This document shows, in pieces, positions 17,424 to 26,718 of a stretch of 64,000 bases of DNA (positions are counted from its first letter, which is position 1; each line of letters begins with the position of its first letter). Source of the DNA: Armatimonadota bacterium (GTDB taxonomy: Bacteria; Armatimonadota; Fimbriimonadia; Fimbriimonadales; Fimbriimonadaceae); assembly GCA_022563855.1 (NCBI GenBank), contig JADFMN010000002.1, positions 248,001 through 312,000 on the forward strand, read 5' to 3'. The translations under genes were made by a program, and so were the position numbers. The notes under the pieces are model-generated. The model worked only from the letters and a program-made list of their open reading frames with translations. It ran no database searches and had not been told where the DNA came from.

Positions 17424-18398
17424 ATGTCGTTGCCGGTTCGCGTTCCGTTGATCGCAGCCCCAACCCAGATGCACCGTCTCCCGCGCGCCTCGGAGGATCT
17501 GGGGATCGATCTGTGGATCAAGCGGGACGACCTCACCGGATTCGCCGGAGGGGGGAACAAGGGCCGCAAGCTCGAATACCTGATGGCGGATGCGCTGGCG
17601 CAAGACGTCGACGTGATCGTTTCGGGCGGCTCGACCCAATCGAATTACCTGCGTCAGCTTTCGTGCGCGTGTTCGATGTTCGGCATTCACTGCGTCGGCG
17701 CGACGATGAGGCTACCGTACGTTGCCGCCGCCGGAAAGCCGGTGGGCAAGAAGGTCTCCGAAGGCGGAAACCGCGTGCTGGACGAGATGTTCGGCCTGGA
17801 GATGCGGATATTCGAGGATGACAGCTTCGACGTCCTGAAGCAGCACGTCACAGATATCGTCGCGGAGTTTGAGGCGAAGGGGAAGAGGGTGATGCGCCTG
17901 CCGAACGGCGGAAGCACCCCGCTTGGCGCCTATGCGTATTTCAGGGCCGGACAAGAGGCGGACGAACAGTGTACGGAGCCGTTCGACTACGTCGTGACGC
18001 CTTCGAGCAGCGGAGGGACACACGCCGGGCTGGGCTATTTTTATCATGGCCACCCGTCGCACCTGATCGGGATATCCTGCGACCCAGATCCGGGGCTGGT
18101 TGACGTGATGGCCGAACTAGCGCAAGGCCTCGATTCAATCGTAGGCGGGAACCTAAAGATGACGCCCAGCGATTTCGACTTCCGGATGGAGTACTACGGC
18201 CCCGGTTACGGTGTCGCCAGCGACGAGGGCCAGGCGGCGATGACCTACCTGCATCAGAAGGAGGGAGTACTGCTGGATCCCGTCTACACGAGCAAGGCGT
18301 TCGCGGGGCTGTTGGACTTGGCCAGGAAGAAGGAGATCTCCGGGCGAGTGCTGTTTTGGCATACGGGCGGCCTGCCGACCCTCTTTGCAACAGAGTAG
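17424..18398 (+). CDS. PLP-dependent D-cysteine desulfhydrase / ACC deaminase family enzyme
   Basis: 324 residues from the ATG at 17424; an in-frame ATG at 17370 is less likely because the family starts near the PTQMHRLPR segment. The PLP lysine lies in GGGNKGRKLEYL, and the phosphate and substrate loop is seen in GGSTQSNYLRQLS. The C-terminal VLFWHTGGLPTLF is conserved in the group. Members include D-cysteine desulfhydrase, ACC deaminase and L-cysteate lyase, and I cannot choose between them. No ribosome site seen. Monocistronic. Confidence 0.88.
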   Translation: MSLPVRVPLIAAPTQMHRLPRASEDLGIDLWIKRDDLTGFAGGGNKGRKLEYLMADALAQDVDVIVSGGSTQSNYLRQLSCACSMFGIHCVGATMRLPYVAAAGKPVGKKVSEGGNRVLDEMFGLEMRIFEDDSFDVLKQHVTDIVAEFEAKGKRVMRLPNGGSTPLGAYAYFRAGQEADEQCTEPFDYVVTPSSSGGTHAGLGYFYHGHPSHLIGISCDPDPGLVDVMAELAQGLDSIVGGNLKMTPSDFDFRMEYYGPGYGVASDEGQAAMTYLHQKEGVLLDPVYTSKAFAGLLDLARKKEISGRVLFWHTGGLPTLFATE

Positions 18399-18421
18399 TT
18401 TCGCACCGTCGCCCCGCGTCG

Positions 18422-18590
18422 CTAATCGTTCTCTATTAGATCGCTTAGACGCACGACAGCGCCTTCGACTGTTATTGCTCTGTTTCCTCCTGGAAGCTCG
18501 GGCGACGGCGCCATTTCGCTCTGCGAACCGTGGGCGCTACAGCTCGCGTTGGCGCCTCCAAAGATCGTGACGCTGCGGTTGGACCAGGGG
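18422..18590 (-). pseudogene. 3' relic of a paralogue of the prepilin-like gene at 19444
   Basis: Reading leftward, the frame ending in TAG at 18422 encodes about 48 residues that closely match the C-terminus of the protein at 19444-20016. They share SEMAPSPELPGGNRAITV and EGA(V/I)V(R/K)LSD. Further upstream the similarity continues in another frame because of a two-base insertion near the codons for the paralogue's DPGNT, then it fades. The rest of the gene is absent; the methyltransferase gene begins just beyond. This is a truncated duplicate of a neighbouring gene, with no start. Confidence 0.8.
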
Positions 18591-18626
18591 AGGCAGCGCT
18601 TTTTTCGCTTTTCCGTTCCTTCTCGT

Positions 18627-19403
18627 CTAGGACTCAGGCTTCGTGCATACGAATATCGTGTCCTCGACCAAGCCGAACTTGCTGCAGTTCGCGGGGTCTG
18701 CGATGTCCGAGGTGCTGAGTTCGCGCACCGAGAAACCCGCGGCCTGCAGCCTGTCGACGAAATCTCGGCCGTACATTCTTACATGGTCGTCTTGGCCGAA
18801 CGCCCGATACCTCGCCTCGGGCGTGACGATCGTCTCGTCTTCATACGTCTTCTCGAGATCCATGTCTCGCGGAACCATGACGTACGCAGTGCCGCCGGGC
18901 TTCATCACTCTGAACATCTCGCACATCGCCTTGGCGTCGTCCAGGACGTGTTCCAGGACGTGCGAGCAGATCACCGCATCGAACTCGTCGTCACCGAGCG
19001 GAAGGTCAGTGATGTCACCCTGCCTGAGAGCCACATCGGGGCTGATGTCGATGGACAGGTAGTCGACGCCCGGCAGAGCGACAATGCGCCTTGTCAGGGA
19101 GATTTCGGGAGCAAAGTGAAGGAGCCGAACCCTCGGAAGCTTGCCGATCTCTCTGGTCAGGTACAGGGACATGAGACGTTGACGCGATCCTGCGCCGCAG
19201 CGCAGGCACTGCTCGCCCTGACGGATCGGATCGCCTGCGGGCACGAACTCCCGCCAGTGCTGCCCGCAGCACGCGCACTCCGAGCCCTCACCGAGATAGG
19301 GTCGCGCCTCCCGCCGCAGACGCAGCCATCGGACGTGTTGGAGAAGGCTCAGGCGCGTGTGCGTCGGCAGGACTTTCAGGATAAATTTGAGAACGGCCTT
19401 CAT
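18627..19403 (-). CDS. Class I SAM-dependent methyltransferase with N-terminal zinc-ribbon-like cysteines
   Basis: 258 residues from an ATG at 19403. Residues 40-75 hold two CxxC-type pairs (ECACCG and QCLRCG) likely to bind zinc. The methyltransferase core follows: VRLLHFAPEISL, then DYLSIDISPD, then DEFDAVICSHVLEHVLDD (the usual DxxxCxHVLEH block) and MKPGGTAYVMVP. Proteins of this layout are often found in cell-surface glycan regions, so a sugar or lipid-linked acceptor is plausible but unproven. Confidence 0.85.
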   Translation of the reverse strand: MKAVLKFILKVLPTHTRLSLLQHVRWLRLRREARPYLGEGSECACCGQHWREFVPAGDPIRQGEQCLRCGAGSRQRLMSLYLTREIGKLPRVRLLHFAPEISLTRRIVALPGVDYLSIDISPDVALRQGDITDLPLGDDEFDAVICSHVLEHVLDDAKAMCEMFRVMKPGGTAYVMVPRDMDLEKTYEDETIVTPEARYRAFGQDDHVRMYGRDFVDRLQAAGFSVRELSTSDIADPANCSKFGLVEDTIFVCTKPES

Positions 19404-19443
19404 GGCTGCGCGGGTAACTTCAGCGCGGCTGGATTATATCCGA

Positions 19444-20016
19444 TCAGTTTGGCCCGTCCTCGATCGGATCGGAGAGCTTGACGATGGCGCCCTCGACCGT
19501 TATTGCCCTGTTCCCTCCGGGCAGCTCGGGGGACGGCGCCATTTCGCTCGGCGAACCGTGAGCGTTCCAGCTCGTGTCGGCGCTGTCGAAGATCATCACG
19601 GTGTTTCCGGGGTCTTCTACTTCATCGATGTAGACTTGGCTCAGCACAGAGTTCATGGCGTATCCGAACACGCCGGATCCAGCGGGGAGATTCGGGTTGA
19701 CAAACTTCTTGAGCGCTTCGCCCTCGAGTAAGTCTGCCGTGTGGACGTACTTCTCCGCAGCGTCCATCCAGCCAGATGCCAGCGGCATCGCCCCTTCGTC
19801 CGCGTAGTACAGCATCAATGCACCGTGCAGCGCGCGCATGTTGTCGATGCTGGTGCCGTCATAGGTTTTCTGCTCCTGCTTGTCGAGGAATCCCTCCCTC
19901 TTGAAATCAAGATATACATCGAGAAGCAGCCCGCCCATAACAATCACCAAGACTCCGAACACAGCCAACACCGAGTACCAGATGCGCTTTTTCAACAGCC
20001 GTCGCTTCTCGTCCAT
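19444..20016 (-). CDS. Prepilin-like single-helix membrane protein, unknown
   Basis: 190 residues from an ATG at 20016; a GTG two codons upstream is also possible, and neither has a ribosome site. A basic start (MDEKRRLLKKR) and one helix (about 13-35) are followed by an extracytoplasmic domain. Features such as NMRALHGALMLYYADEGAMP, FGYAMNSVLS and IFDSAD resemble the globular domains of bacterial pseudopilins. The usual cleavage motif with Glu at position 5 is lacking, so this is a similarity of layout only. A broken copy of its 3' end lies at 18422-18590. Downstream of the DUF2752 gene on the same strand. Confidence 0.6.
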   Translation of the reverse strand: MDEKRRLLKKRIWYSVLAVFGVLVIVMGGLLLDVYLDFKREGFLDKQEQKTYDGTSIDNMRALHGALMLYYADEGAMPLASGWMDAAEKYVHTADLLEGEALKKFVNPNLPAGSGVFGYAMNSVLSQVYIDEVEDPGNTVMIFDSADTSWNAHGSPSEMAPSPELPGGNRAITVEGAIVKLSDPIEDGPN

Positions 20017-20096
20017 GCTCACACATTATGAGACGTTTGCAGCCGCAAAGCGCGTGCATTCGAGGAAGAAACTGAGGACAGAGTAACCCCTCGTCG

Positions 20097-20570
20097 CTAG
20101 CCGAACTTTATAAAAGTGGGCCAAGGCACGTCTTCCGGGGAGTACTCGGTTAGCGCGAAGCGCGCGATGCCGAACGCAAGAAAGGCAATGGCTAAGGCCC
20201 ACATAAAGCGGTTGAACGCGACGCTGTCGGTATTGAGCCGCCTTCCGCGCACAAACCCGTACAGCGATGCGAACGCCGACGCAGTGAACAGCGCGTACAT
20301 GAAAGGCCCAAGCGGGTGGGCTTTCATCGCGCTGGTGACGTCGAGGTGCACGAGAGCCGAGACGCTGGTCGTCATGCCGCAGCCAGGGCACGGACGACCG
20401 AACGCCAGCACACTTCCGCACGGCGGAAGCCCGAGCTGTGAGTGCGTACCGTGGCCGGTGTCATTGGGGGTCAGGATCATCCCGATGACAGTCACGGCGA
20501 CCCAGGCCAAGAACCACACGAGCTGACCTCTCAGTCGCGCCTTCGGCCAGCCTTCGTCAAACGTCACCAT
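20097..20570 (-). CDS. DUF2752 membrane protein
   Basis: 157 residues from the ATG at 20570, placed seven bases after an AAGGAG. Three or four membrane helices, with the family hallmark CPGCGMTTS at about residues 61-69 and a downstream HPLGPFMY. Biochemical role unknown. Its start lies inside the end of truB, so the two are coupled. Confidence 0.85.
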   Translation of the reverse strand: MVTFDEGWPKARLRGQLVWFLAWVAVTVIGMILTPNDTGHGTHSQLGLPPCGSVLAFGRPCPGCGMTTSVSALVHLDVTSAMKAHPLGPFMYALFTASAFASLYGFVRGRRLNTDSVAFNRFMWALAIAFLAFGIARFALTEYSPEDVPWPTFIKFG

Positions 20571-21429
20571 CACCGTTCTCCTTAGGCATTACGCACTCCG
20601 GGTGTGCCTCGTTGTCGCGAATGCGGGCGATGCAGATTAGGTTCCCCGACTCGTCGAGCATCGCGACCAACTCTCCGTCCGGCCTATCGGAGATCGGCAC
20701 GCTCTGTCCGCACCGAAGCGCGCTCTCTTGATCCGTGGACACTTGGATTTTCTCCATTGGGTCGAGGGCGTCTTCCACTGGCAAAAGGTCGTTGGGCGTC
20801 ACGTCGTCTAGCGGCACGGCGTCTTCCGCGCTGAACCGTCCTACGCGAGTTCGTCGAAGCTCGGTGACGTGGGCGCCGCACCCGATCGCTTCGCCTAGAT
20901 CGTTCGCCAGCGTCCGAACGTACGTGCCGCCCTCGCACACCGTGCGGAACGTCGCGTGCGGAGCGTCCACCGACGTCAAGTCCAGTTCGTGGATCACGAC
21001 CTCTCTCGCTGGCCGATCTACCACCTCGCCAGCCCGCGCGTAAGCGTACAGCGGCCTTCCGTCCTTCTTGACGGCGCTGAACATCGGCGGCGTCTGCTGA
21101 ATGCGCCCGATAAACGGGGGCATAGCGCCTTCGATCGCAGCCCCAAGATCGGACGGGACGGGCCGCTCTTGGATCACTTCGCCCTCAGAGTCTTGGGTGT
21201 CTGTCTCTTGTCCGAATCGAACCGTGTACTCGTAGCCCTTCGGTTCTAGCTGTAGGTACTGGAGCAGTCGCGTCGCGGGGCCGACCATCACAACCAGAAG
21301 ACCGGTGGCCAGCGGGTCGAGCGTGCCCGAATGACCGATCCGGCGTGTGTCGAACTTCTTTCGCAGAACCCGAATGACGTCGTGCGACGTGATCCCTTTC
21401 GGCTTGTCAATTAGCAGTGCGCCAAGCAT
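20557..21429 (-). CDS. truB: tRNA pseudouridine(55) synthase TruB
   Basis: 290 residues from the ATG at 21429 (MLGALLIDKPKGITSHDV), which overlaps the end of nrnA by 19 bases. The catalytic Asp is in GHSGTLDPLATG (about residue 38). Other conserved parts are the YEYTVRFG strand and the GTYVRTLANDLG motif. A C-terminal PUA-like region is seen after about residue 210. It makes pseudouridine-55 in the T-loop of tRNAs. The nrnA-truB order is common in bacteria. Confidence 0.96.
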   Translation of the reverse strand: MLGALLIDKPKGITSHDVIRVLRKKFDTRRIGHSGTLDPLATGLLVVMVGPATRLLQYLQLEPKGYEYTVRFGQETDTQDSEGEVIQERPVPSDLGAAIEGAMPPFIGRIQQTPPMFSAVKKDGRPLYAYARAGEVVDRPAREVVIHELDLTSVDAPHATFRTVCEGGTYVRTLANDLGEAIGCGAHVTELRRTRVGRFSAEDAVPLDDVTPNDLLPVEDALDPMEKIQVSTDQESALRCGQSVPISDRPDGELVAMLDESGNLICIARIRDNEAHPECVMPKENGDGDV

Positions 21430-22427
21430 TTGCTGAGAGCTTCGATGAGTTTCGACTCTGCATCTTCGATGGATCCGGTGAACGACACTCCGGCTGCGTT
21501 CGCATGTCCGCCTCCGCTGAACCCTCGTGCGACTTCCGCAACGTCGATGTCCCCGAGCGACCGCAGGCTGCCGCGAATCTTGCCCGGCTTGGCTTCGCGC
21601 AGCACGATAGCGACCCTGACACCCTTCACGGCGAGCAAGTCGTTGACGATGCCCTCGCTGTGCTGTTCGTTCGCCCCGAACTTCTCGAACGCCGCTACCG
21701 GCAGCAGGCACCACATGATCTGGCCGTCGCAGGCGGTTTTCGCGTTGGTCAGCGCGTACCCGTGCAGGTCGAACGCTGGTCGCTCTCGCGTCATGTACAC
21801 CGCTTCTGTGATTTGCGCCAGGTTAGCGCCCAACTCGAGCAGATGACCGGCTGTCGCCAGCGCGTGGGCGTCGGTGTTCGGATAACGGAAGTTGCCGGTG
21901 TCGGTCAGGAGACCCGTGAGCAGGCAGTTGGCCATGTCGGGCGTGATCGTCGTTTCGCTGCCGAATACCAAGTCGAACAGGATCGAGCATGTAGCTGGGT
22001 GGCCGATCGAAACGATGCGTAGATTCCCGGGCGCATCGACCGGGATGTGATGATCGATCACGATGGAGCGGTCGCAGCGCTCGACGGCCTCGCGACAGCT
22101 TCCTAGGCGATCGAGCGACTCAAGGTCTAAGACGATCGCTAGCTCAAACCGGTCGGCGTCGGGCAGGCGTTTGATCTCGGAGACGCCCGGTAGAAACTGC
22201 AAGTTGTAAGGCGCTGGGTCGTGACAGATCACCTCGTGCCGGATGTCGAGCGCTTCCAGGAAGAGCGACACGAACAGGGCAGCGCCGATCGCGTCGCCAT
22301 CCGGGTTCAAGTGCGTCGAGACCAACACTCCGTTCGCACGCGTGATCTCATCAACGAACTGTGGATACAGCCCGCTGATCTGCGCAGGCGAGGACGTCTC
22401 AGGATCGTTGTTCGTGCTGATGCTCAA
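21411..22427 (-). CDS. nrnA: Bifunctional oligoribonuclease / pAp phosphatase, DHH family
   Basis: 338 residues, with a TTG start at 22427 that overlaps the ugd stop as TTGA. Motifs in order: STHLNPDGDAIGAAL (metal-binding HxxxDGDA), VLDLESLDRLG, IVIDHHIP (the DHH), and GGGHANAAGVSF of the DHHA1 domain near the C-terminus. It degrades very short RNA and 3'-phosphoadenosine 5'-phosphate. The start codon is inferred from the overlap. It sits between ugd and truB in one operon. Confidence 0.93.
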   Translation of the reverse strand: MSISTNNDPETSSPAQISGLYPQFVDEITRANGVLVSTHLNPDGDAIGAALFVSLFLEALDIRHEVICHDPAPYNLQFLPGVSEIKRLPDADRFELAIVLDLESLDRLGSCREAVERCDRSIVIDHHIPVDAPGNLRIVSIGHPATCSILFDLVFGSETTITPDMANCLLTGLLTDTGNFRYPNTDAHALATAGHLLELGANLAQITEAVYMTRERPAFDLHGYALTNAKTACDGQIMWCLLPVAAFEKFGANEQHSEGIVNDLLAVKGVRVAIVLREAKPGKIRGSLRSLGDIDVAEVARGFSGGGHANAAGVSFTGSIEDAESKLIEALSKCLAHC

Positions 22428-23734
22428 CTCTCCTCGTCGATCGCGGTCACTCCGATAGTCGAGTACCGAAGCCCTGCGCTTTCAGCGGCTTCACGACTGA
22501 AAACGCGGCGTCCGTCGAACAAAATCCTGCCTCGCATCTTATCGGCGATTCTACCAAGGTCGAGCTGCCGGAACTCCTTCCACTCGGTGACCAAGATCAA
22601 GGCGTCCGCACCGTCGGCTGCGTCGTACGCGTCGCTCCTCATCACGACTGCAGGATATTGGGCGTGAACTGCTGGCATGGCGACCGGATCGTACGCCCGA
22701 ATCTTTGCTCCGCCATCGAACAGGCAGTCGATTACTTCCAATGATTTGGCGTCCCGAACGTCGTTCGTGTTTGGTTTGAACGACAACCCCAAGATCGCGA
22801 CGGTTTTTCCCTCAAATCCGCCAAGCTCGCTCTTCAGCCTTCGCATGAACCGCGGCACTTGGGCAGCGTTGATCTCCTTGGTCGCTTTCAGCAGGTCAAA
22901 GTCGTAGCCGAGGCCTGCGGCAATCGAGATCATTCCGTCGACGTCCTTCGGAAAGCAGCTGCCGCCCCATCCCAAGCCCGCCCGCAAGAACTGAGTGCCG
23001 ATCCGTTTGTCCAGTCCAATCCCGCGCGCTACTTCCGCCACGTCCGCGCCACACTCTTCGCACAGTCTGCTGATCGCGTTGATGAAGCTGATCTTGGTGG
23101 CCAGATAGCTGTTGCTGGCGTACTTGATCATCTCGGCGCTGTTGACATCGGTGACCATGACCGGGGCGCTGAGCGGCTCGTAAAGCTCGATGAGCTTTTC
23201 GGCCGCAGCACGATTTCGCGCACCGATGATGATTCGGTCGGGATGCATCGTGTCAGATATCGCAGACCCCTCGCGAAGGAACTCAGGATTGCTCACGATT
23301 GTCACGAGTTCTGGGTCAACGCCTTGTTCTAGGATGATGCGCTCGACCATGTCGCCCGAGCCGACCGGGACTGTGGACTTGTTGACGACGACCGTCGGTT
23401 TTTCGATGCTCTGTCCGATCTCCTTGGCGACCTGCTTGACGGCTGTCAGATCCGGCTCTCCGCCGGGGCCGCTGGGCGTGCCGACGGCGATGAACACGAC
23501 CTCCGCGTGCAACACGGCCTCACGGATGGAGGTTGTCGCCGTAAACGTCTTTGCAGCTATCGTCCGCTTGAGCAGCTCCTCGATCCCCGGCTCGAATATG
23601 GGGGACTCGCCTCGCTGCAGACCAGCGACCTTCTCTCGGTCTTTGTCGACGCACACGACGTCGTTTCCAAGATCAGCGAGGACGACGCCCGTGACCAGCC
23701 CGACGTAGCCCGTTCCGACGACAGAAACCTTCAT
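22424..23734 (-). CDS. ugd: UDP-glucose 6-dehydrogenase
   Basis: 436 residues from the ATG at 23734. Contains the NAD motif VVGTGYVGLVTG, the helix with GSDMV region after STVPVGSG, and the catalytic Cys in GGSCFPKD. The C-terminal UDP-binding domain has FKPNTNDVRDAKSLEV. It oxidises UDP-glucose to UDP-glucuronate, a precursor for acidic polysaccharides. It starts 29 bases after the UbiA-like gene and overlaps nrnA by four bases, so it is part of the leftward operon. Confidence 0.95.
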   Translation of the reverse strand: MKVSVVGTGYVGLVTGVVLADLGNDVVCVDKDREKVAGLQRGESPIFEPGIEELLKRTIAAKTFTATTSIREAVLHAEVVFIAVGTPSGPGGEPDLTAVKQVAKEIGQSIEKPTVVVNKSTVPVGSGDMVERIILEQGVDPELVTIVSNPEFLREGSAISDTMHPDRIIIGARNRAAAEKLIELYEPLSAPVMVTDVNSAEMIKYASNSYLATKISFINAISRLCEECGADVAEVARGIGLDKRIGTQFLRAGLGWGGSCFPKDVDGMISIAAGLGYDFDLLKATKEINAAQVPRFMRRLKSELGGFEGKTVAILGLSFKPNTNDVRDAKSLEVIDCLFDGGAKIRAYDPVAMPAVHAQYPAVVMRSDAYDAADGADALILVTEWKEFRQLDLGRIADKMRGRILFDGRRVFSREAAESAGLRYSTIGVTAIDEES

Positions 23735-23763
23735 TCGGCGCACAGCCTACCTACCTGGGACCG

Positions 23764-24669
23764 TCACATAGAGCCGGTCGGCACCGTGAGAATCGGAATG
23801 TCCACGCCGCTGAACGCGAAGAACACCGTTGCGATAAAAAGGATCAGTACAGAGATCATGTGCGCATCGCTCAGTACGATGGTCTCCGGCTCGCCTCCTT
23901 CGCTCTTTACGAAGACGAGGAACAGATACCGGAGCACGCCGTACGCGACGATCGGGATCGTGAGCAGAAGCAGCGGATGCTCGATAGCCTTCGGACTCTC
24001 GATCGCGTAGATGCCGTATGAGATCGTGGAGAGTGAGGCCGCGAACAGCACCATCGTGTCGAGAAACGGACCTGTATATTCGCTAAGGGCAGCCCTGGTG
24101 TCGGCGCGCGCCTCGCCCTGAGTGTGGAACTCGTGCCGACGCTTCGACGATGCCAGAAGAAGCGCGAGAGTGCCCGTGCAGAACAGCAGCCAACCGGAGA
24201 TCGGCACGCCGATGGCGAACGCGCCGGCCACGGCTCGAAAAACGAAGCCTGCGCTCACTGTGAAAACGTCGAGCACTGGCATGCTCTTCAGCTTCAAGTT
24301 GTACAGGAACTGCAGCGCGAGGTAGGAGAACAGCACGACTGAAAACGAGGGGCCGACGAAAATTGCGACCGCGCCGCCGAGGGTCAAACAGATCACTGAG
24401 ATCGCTATGCCCTTTCCCGGACTAAGCTCGCCGCTCGCGATCGGCCTGGCGCGCTTCGTAGGATGCAGCTTGTCCCGATCGGCATCCAAGACGTCGTTGA
24501 TCGAGTACACAGCGGAGCTGATCAGGCAGAACGCGACAAACGCCCACACAGCGAGCATGACGTTGCCAGGATCGTCGTACGCCTGCGCGAAGATCAGCGC
24601 CGCGAAAACGAGCAGGTTCTTGATCCACTGCTTCGGGCGTAGCAGTCTAAGGCTGGCAGGGAGTCTCAC
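23764..24669 (-). CDS. UbiA-family prenyltransferase, decaprenyl-phosphate phosphoribosyltransferase-like
   Basis: 301 residues from a GTG at 24669, chosen because it gives the family N-terminus RLPASLRLLRPKQWIKNLL; further upstream sequence overlaps glmS. About eight membrane helices. The first Asp-rich site is SINDVLDADRDKLHPTKRARP; the second lies in the LKSMPVLDVFTVSAGF region. This subset resembles the enzymes that move phosphoribose onto a polyprenyl phosphate in arabinan biosynthesis. Other UbiA substrates cannot be excluded. A TATACT lies only 10 bases upstream of the GTG, so the mRNA leader may be very short. Confidence 0.82.
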   Translation of the reverse strand: MRLPASLRLLRPKQWIKNLLVFAALIFAQAYDDPGNVMLAVWAFVAFCLISSAVYSINDVLDADRDKLHPTKRARPIASGELSPGKGIAISVICLTLGGAVAIFVGPSFSVVLFSYLALQFLYNLKLKSMPVLDVFTVSAGFVFRAVAGAFAIGVPISGWLLFCTGTLALLLASSKRRHEFHTQGEARADTRAALSEYTGPFLDTMVLFAASLSTISYGIYAIESPKAIEHPLLLLTIPIVAYGVLRYLFLVFVKSEGGEPETIVLSDAHMISVLILFIATVFFAFSGVDIPILTVPTGSM

Positions 24670-24727
24670 AGCTAAGTTGAGTATATCTACATGACGCCTA
24701 ACAGCCGCTGTGCCAAACTGATTCCCG

Positions 24728-26554
24728 ATGTGCGGAATCGCAGGATACGTCGGCCCGCTCAACGCCCTGAACGTTGTTCTGGGCCAGTTGAAGCGGCTTG
24801 AGTACCGCGGGTACGACAGCGCAGGCGTCGCGTACCTGAACGGAGGGCTGCATACGGTCAAGCGGGCCGGGAAACTGTCGGAGCTGTTGGAACAGTTCTC
24901 CGACGGGTTCGCAGAGACGAACGCTGCGATCGCCCACTCCCGATGGGCCACCCACGGCGCTCCGACCGATCTCAACGCCCACCCGCACTACGACCAGGAG
25001 GGCGAGGTCGCCGTCATCCACAACGGGATCATCGAGAACTACCTGGAACTGAAAGAGGCTCTGGTCCGAGAAGGGCACAGCTTCCACTCGGAGACCGACA
25101 CCGAAGTCGCAGCCCACGTGATCGGCCTGGAGTATCAAGAAGGGGTTTCGCTGGAGCAGGCCGTGCTCAGAGCTTCCGAGAAGCTGCGCGGCGCTTTCGC
25201 GCTCGTGGTCGTCGCGGCCAGGGAGCCGGAGAAAATCGTCGCCGCGCGCAGCGCCAGCCCCTTGATCGTGGGCCTCGGCGACGGAGAAAACCTGCTGGCA
25301 AGCGACATACCCGCGCTGATTCCTTATACGCGGCGCGTCGTGGTTGTCGGGAACGAGCAGGTTGTCGTGCTGACGAAGGACGAGGTTAGGTTTCTCGACC
25401 GGCGCGGCAAGGAGGTCGAGGTCGAGCCCATGGACGTCGACTGGGATATCGCGGACGCAGAGAAGGGCGGGCACGACCATTTCATGCTGAAGGAGATTCT
25501 CGAGCAGCCGGACGTCGCGCGCCAATGTCTCGCGGGCCGCCTTACCGAGACCGATCAAGTGGTTCTGGAATCTGTTTTCAGCGATCACGTCATCCAAGAC
25601 ATCGATAGGATCAACATCATCGCGTGCGGCACCGCATACCACGCCGGGCTGGCGGCAAAGTATATGTTTGAAAAGATGCTGCGGCTGCCGACCGACGTGT
25701 TCTACTCGAGCGAGTTTCGGTACGGCGACCCGTTGCTCTCGCCGCGCTCGCTCGCGATATTCGTGAGCCAATCTGGAGAGACCGCCGACAGCCTCGCAGC
25801 GCTGAGGCTTTGCAAAGCCCGTCGCATCCGCACCCTGGGGATCGTCAACGTCGTCGGCTCCAGCATCGCCCGGGAGAGCGACAAGGTTTTGCTGACGCAG
25901 GCCGGGCCGGAGATCTCCGTCGCCAGCACCAAGGCGTACACAGCGCAGGTGATCGTCCTGTACCTGCTCGCCCTTTACATCGCGCAGGTGCGACAGATGC
26001 CGGGCGTCGACACGCGAAAGGCCGTGAAGCAACTCAAACAGTTGCCGGACCACCTGCAAGAGGCGTTGGAAATGGAGGCCGAGATCGACGGTCTTGCCGA
26101 GCGGTTCCACGATTCAGATCTCGTGTTCTTCTTGGGGCGCAACGCAGACGCGAGCGTTGCCCTGGAGGCGGCGCTCAAGCTGAAAGAGATCGCTTACATC
26201 CCGACGCAGGAGTGTCCGGCAGGCGAGATGAAGCATGGGCCCTTGGCGCTGGTCGAAAAGGGCGTGCTCGCGGTTTTCGGTGGGAGCGATTCGGACGTGC
26301 GGGACAAGCTTGCGAGCAACATCCGCGAGGTTCAGGCTCGTGGCGGGTTCACGCTCGCCGTCACGACCAACGACGATCAGACGTTGGCCGGGGTTCCGGA
26401 CCAACTGCTGACGGTGCCACAGGCTGGCAACCCGTACCTGAACGCCTTGCTCACGATCATCCCCATGCAGTTGTTCGCGTACTACATGGCGAAGCACCGC
26501 GGATGCGATATCGACCAGCCGCGGAACCTCGCGAAGTCCGTAACCGTCGAATAA
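24728..26554 (+). CDS. glmS: Glutamine-fructose-6-phosphate aminotransferase (isomerizing)
   Basis: 608 residues, full length. Starts MCGIAGYVG with the nucleophilic Cys2 exposed after Met removal. The glutaminase domain includes HSRWATHGAPTDLNAHPH. Two SIS sugar-isomerase domains follow, with ACGTAYHAGL and SQSGETADSL, and the C-terminus ends LAKSVTVE as usual. It makes glucosamine-6-phosphate for peptidoglycan and LPS. No ribosome site and no visible glmS ribozyme in the 58 bases upstream. Divergent from the UbiA-like gene. Confidence 0.98.
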   Translation: MCGIAGYVGPLNALNVVLGQLKRLEYRGYDSAGVAYLNGGLHTVKRAGKLSELLEQFSDGFAETNAAIAHSRWATHGAPTDLNAHPHYDQEGEVAVIHNGIIENYLELKEALVREGHSFHSETDTEVAAHVIGLEYQEGVSLEQAVLRASEKLRGAFALVVVAAREPEKIVAARSASPLIVGLGDGENLLASDIPALIPYTRRVVVVGNEQVVVLTKDEVRFLDRRGKEVEVEPMDVDWDIADAEKGGHDHFMLKEILEQPDVARQCLAGRLTETDQVVLESVFSDHVIQDIDRINIIACGTAYHAGLAAKYMFEKMLRLPTDVFYSSEFRYGDPLLSPRSLAIFVSQSGETADSLAALRLCKARRIRTLGIVNVVGSSIARESDKVLLTQAGPEISVASTKAYTAQVIVLYLLALYIAQVRQMPGVDTRKAVKQLKQLPDHLQEALEMEAEIDGLAERFHDSDLVFFLGRNADASVALEAALKLKEIAYIPTQECPAGEMKHGPLALVEKGVLAVFGGSDSDVRDKLASNIREVQARGGFTLAVTTNDDQTLAGVPDQLLTVPQAGNPYLNALLTIIPMQLFAYYMAKHRGCDIDQPRNLAKSVTVE

Positions 26555-26718
26555 GCCGGTAGAAATGCTGTAAACGGGAACTTAGCGGGCGTTGGCGCGA
26601 TCTTTGAAGCTAAGCAGGCCAGGACCGCCCGGTTCGTATGATAGAATCTACACGGACCGTGCGCACGGACCTCTTGATTTGCAGAGCGACTTGCTTTGTA
26701 CAACGTTGGATCGAATTA

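Noticed and set aside
24698-26110. Long minus-strand frame opposite glmS (about 470 codons)
   Set aside because: Exact antisense of the conserved glmS gene with no domain-like sequence of its own.
26637-26642. TATGAT as a -10 box before the initiating sugar transferase
   Set aside because: No -35-like hexamer at an acceptable distance; matches of this quality are expected by chance.
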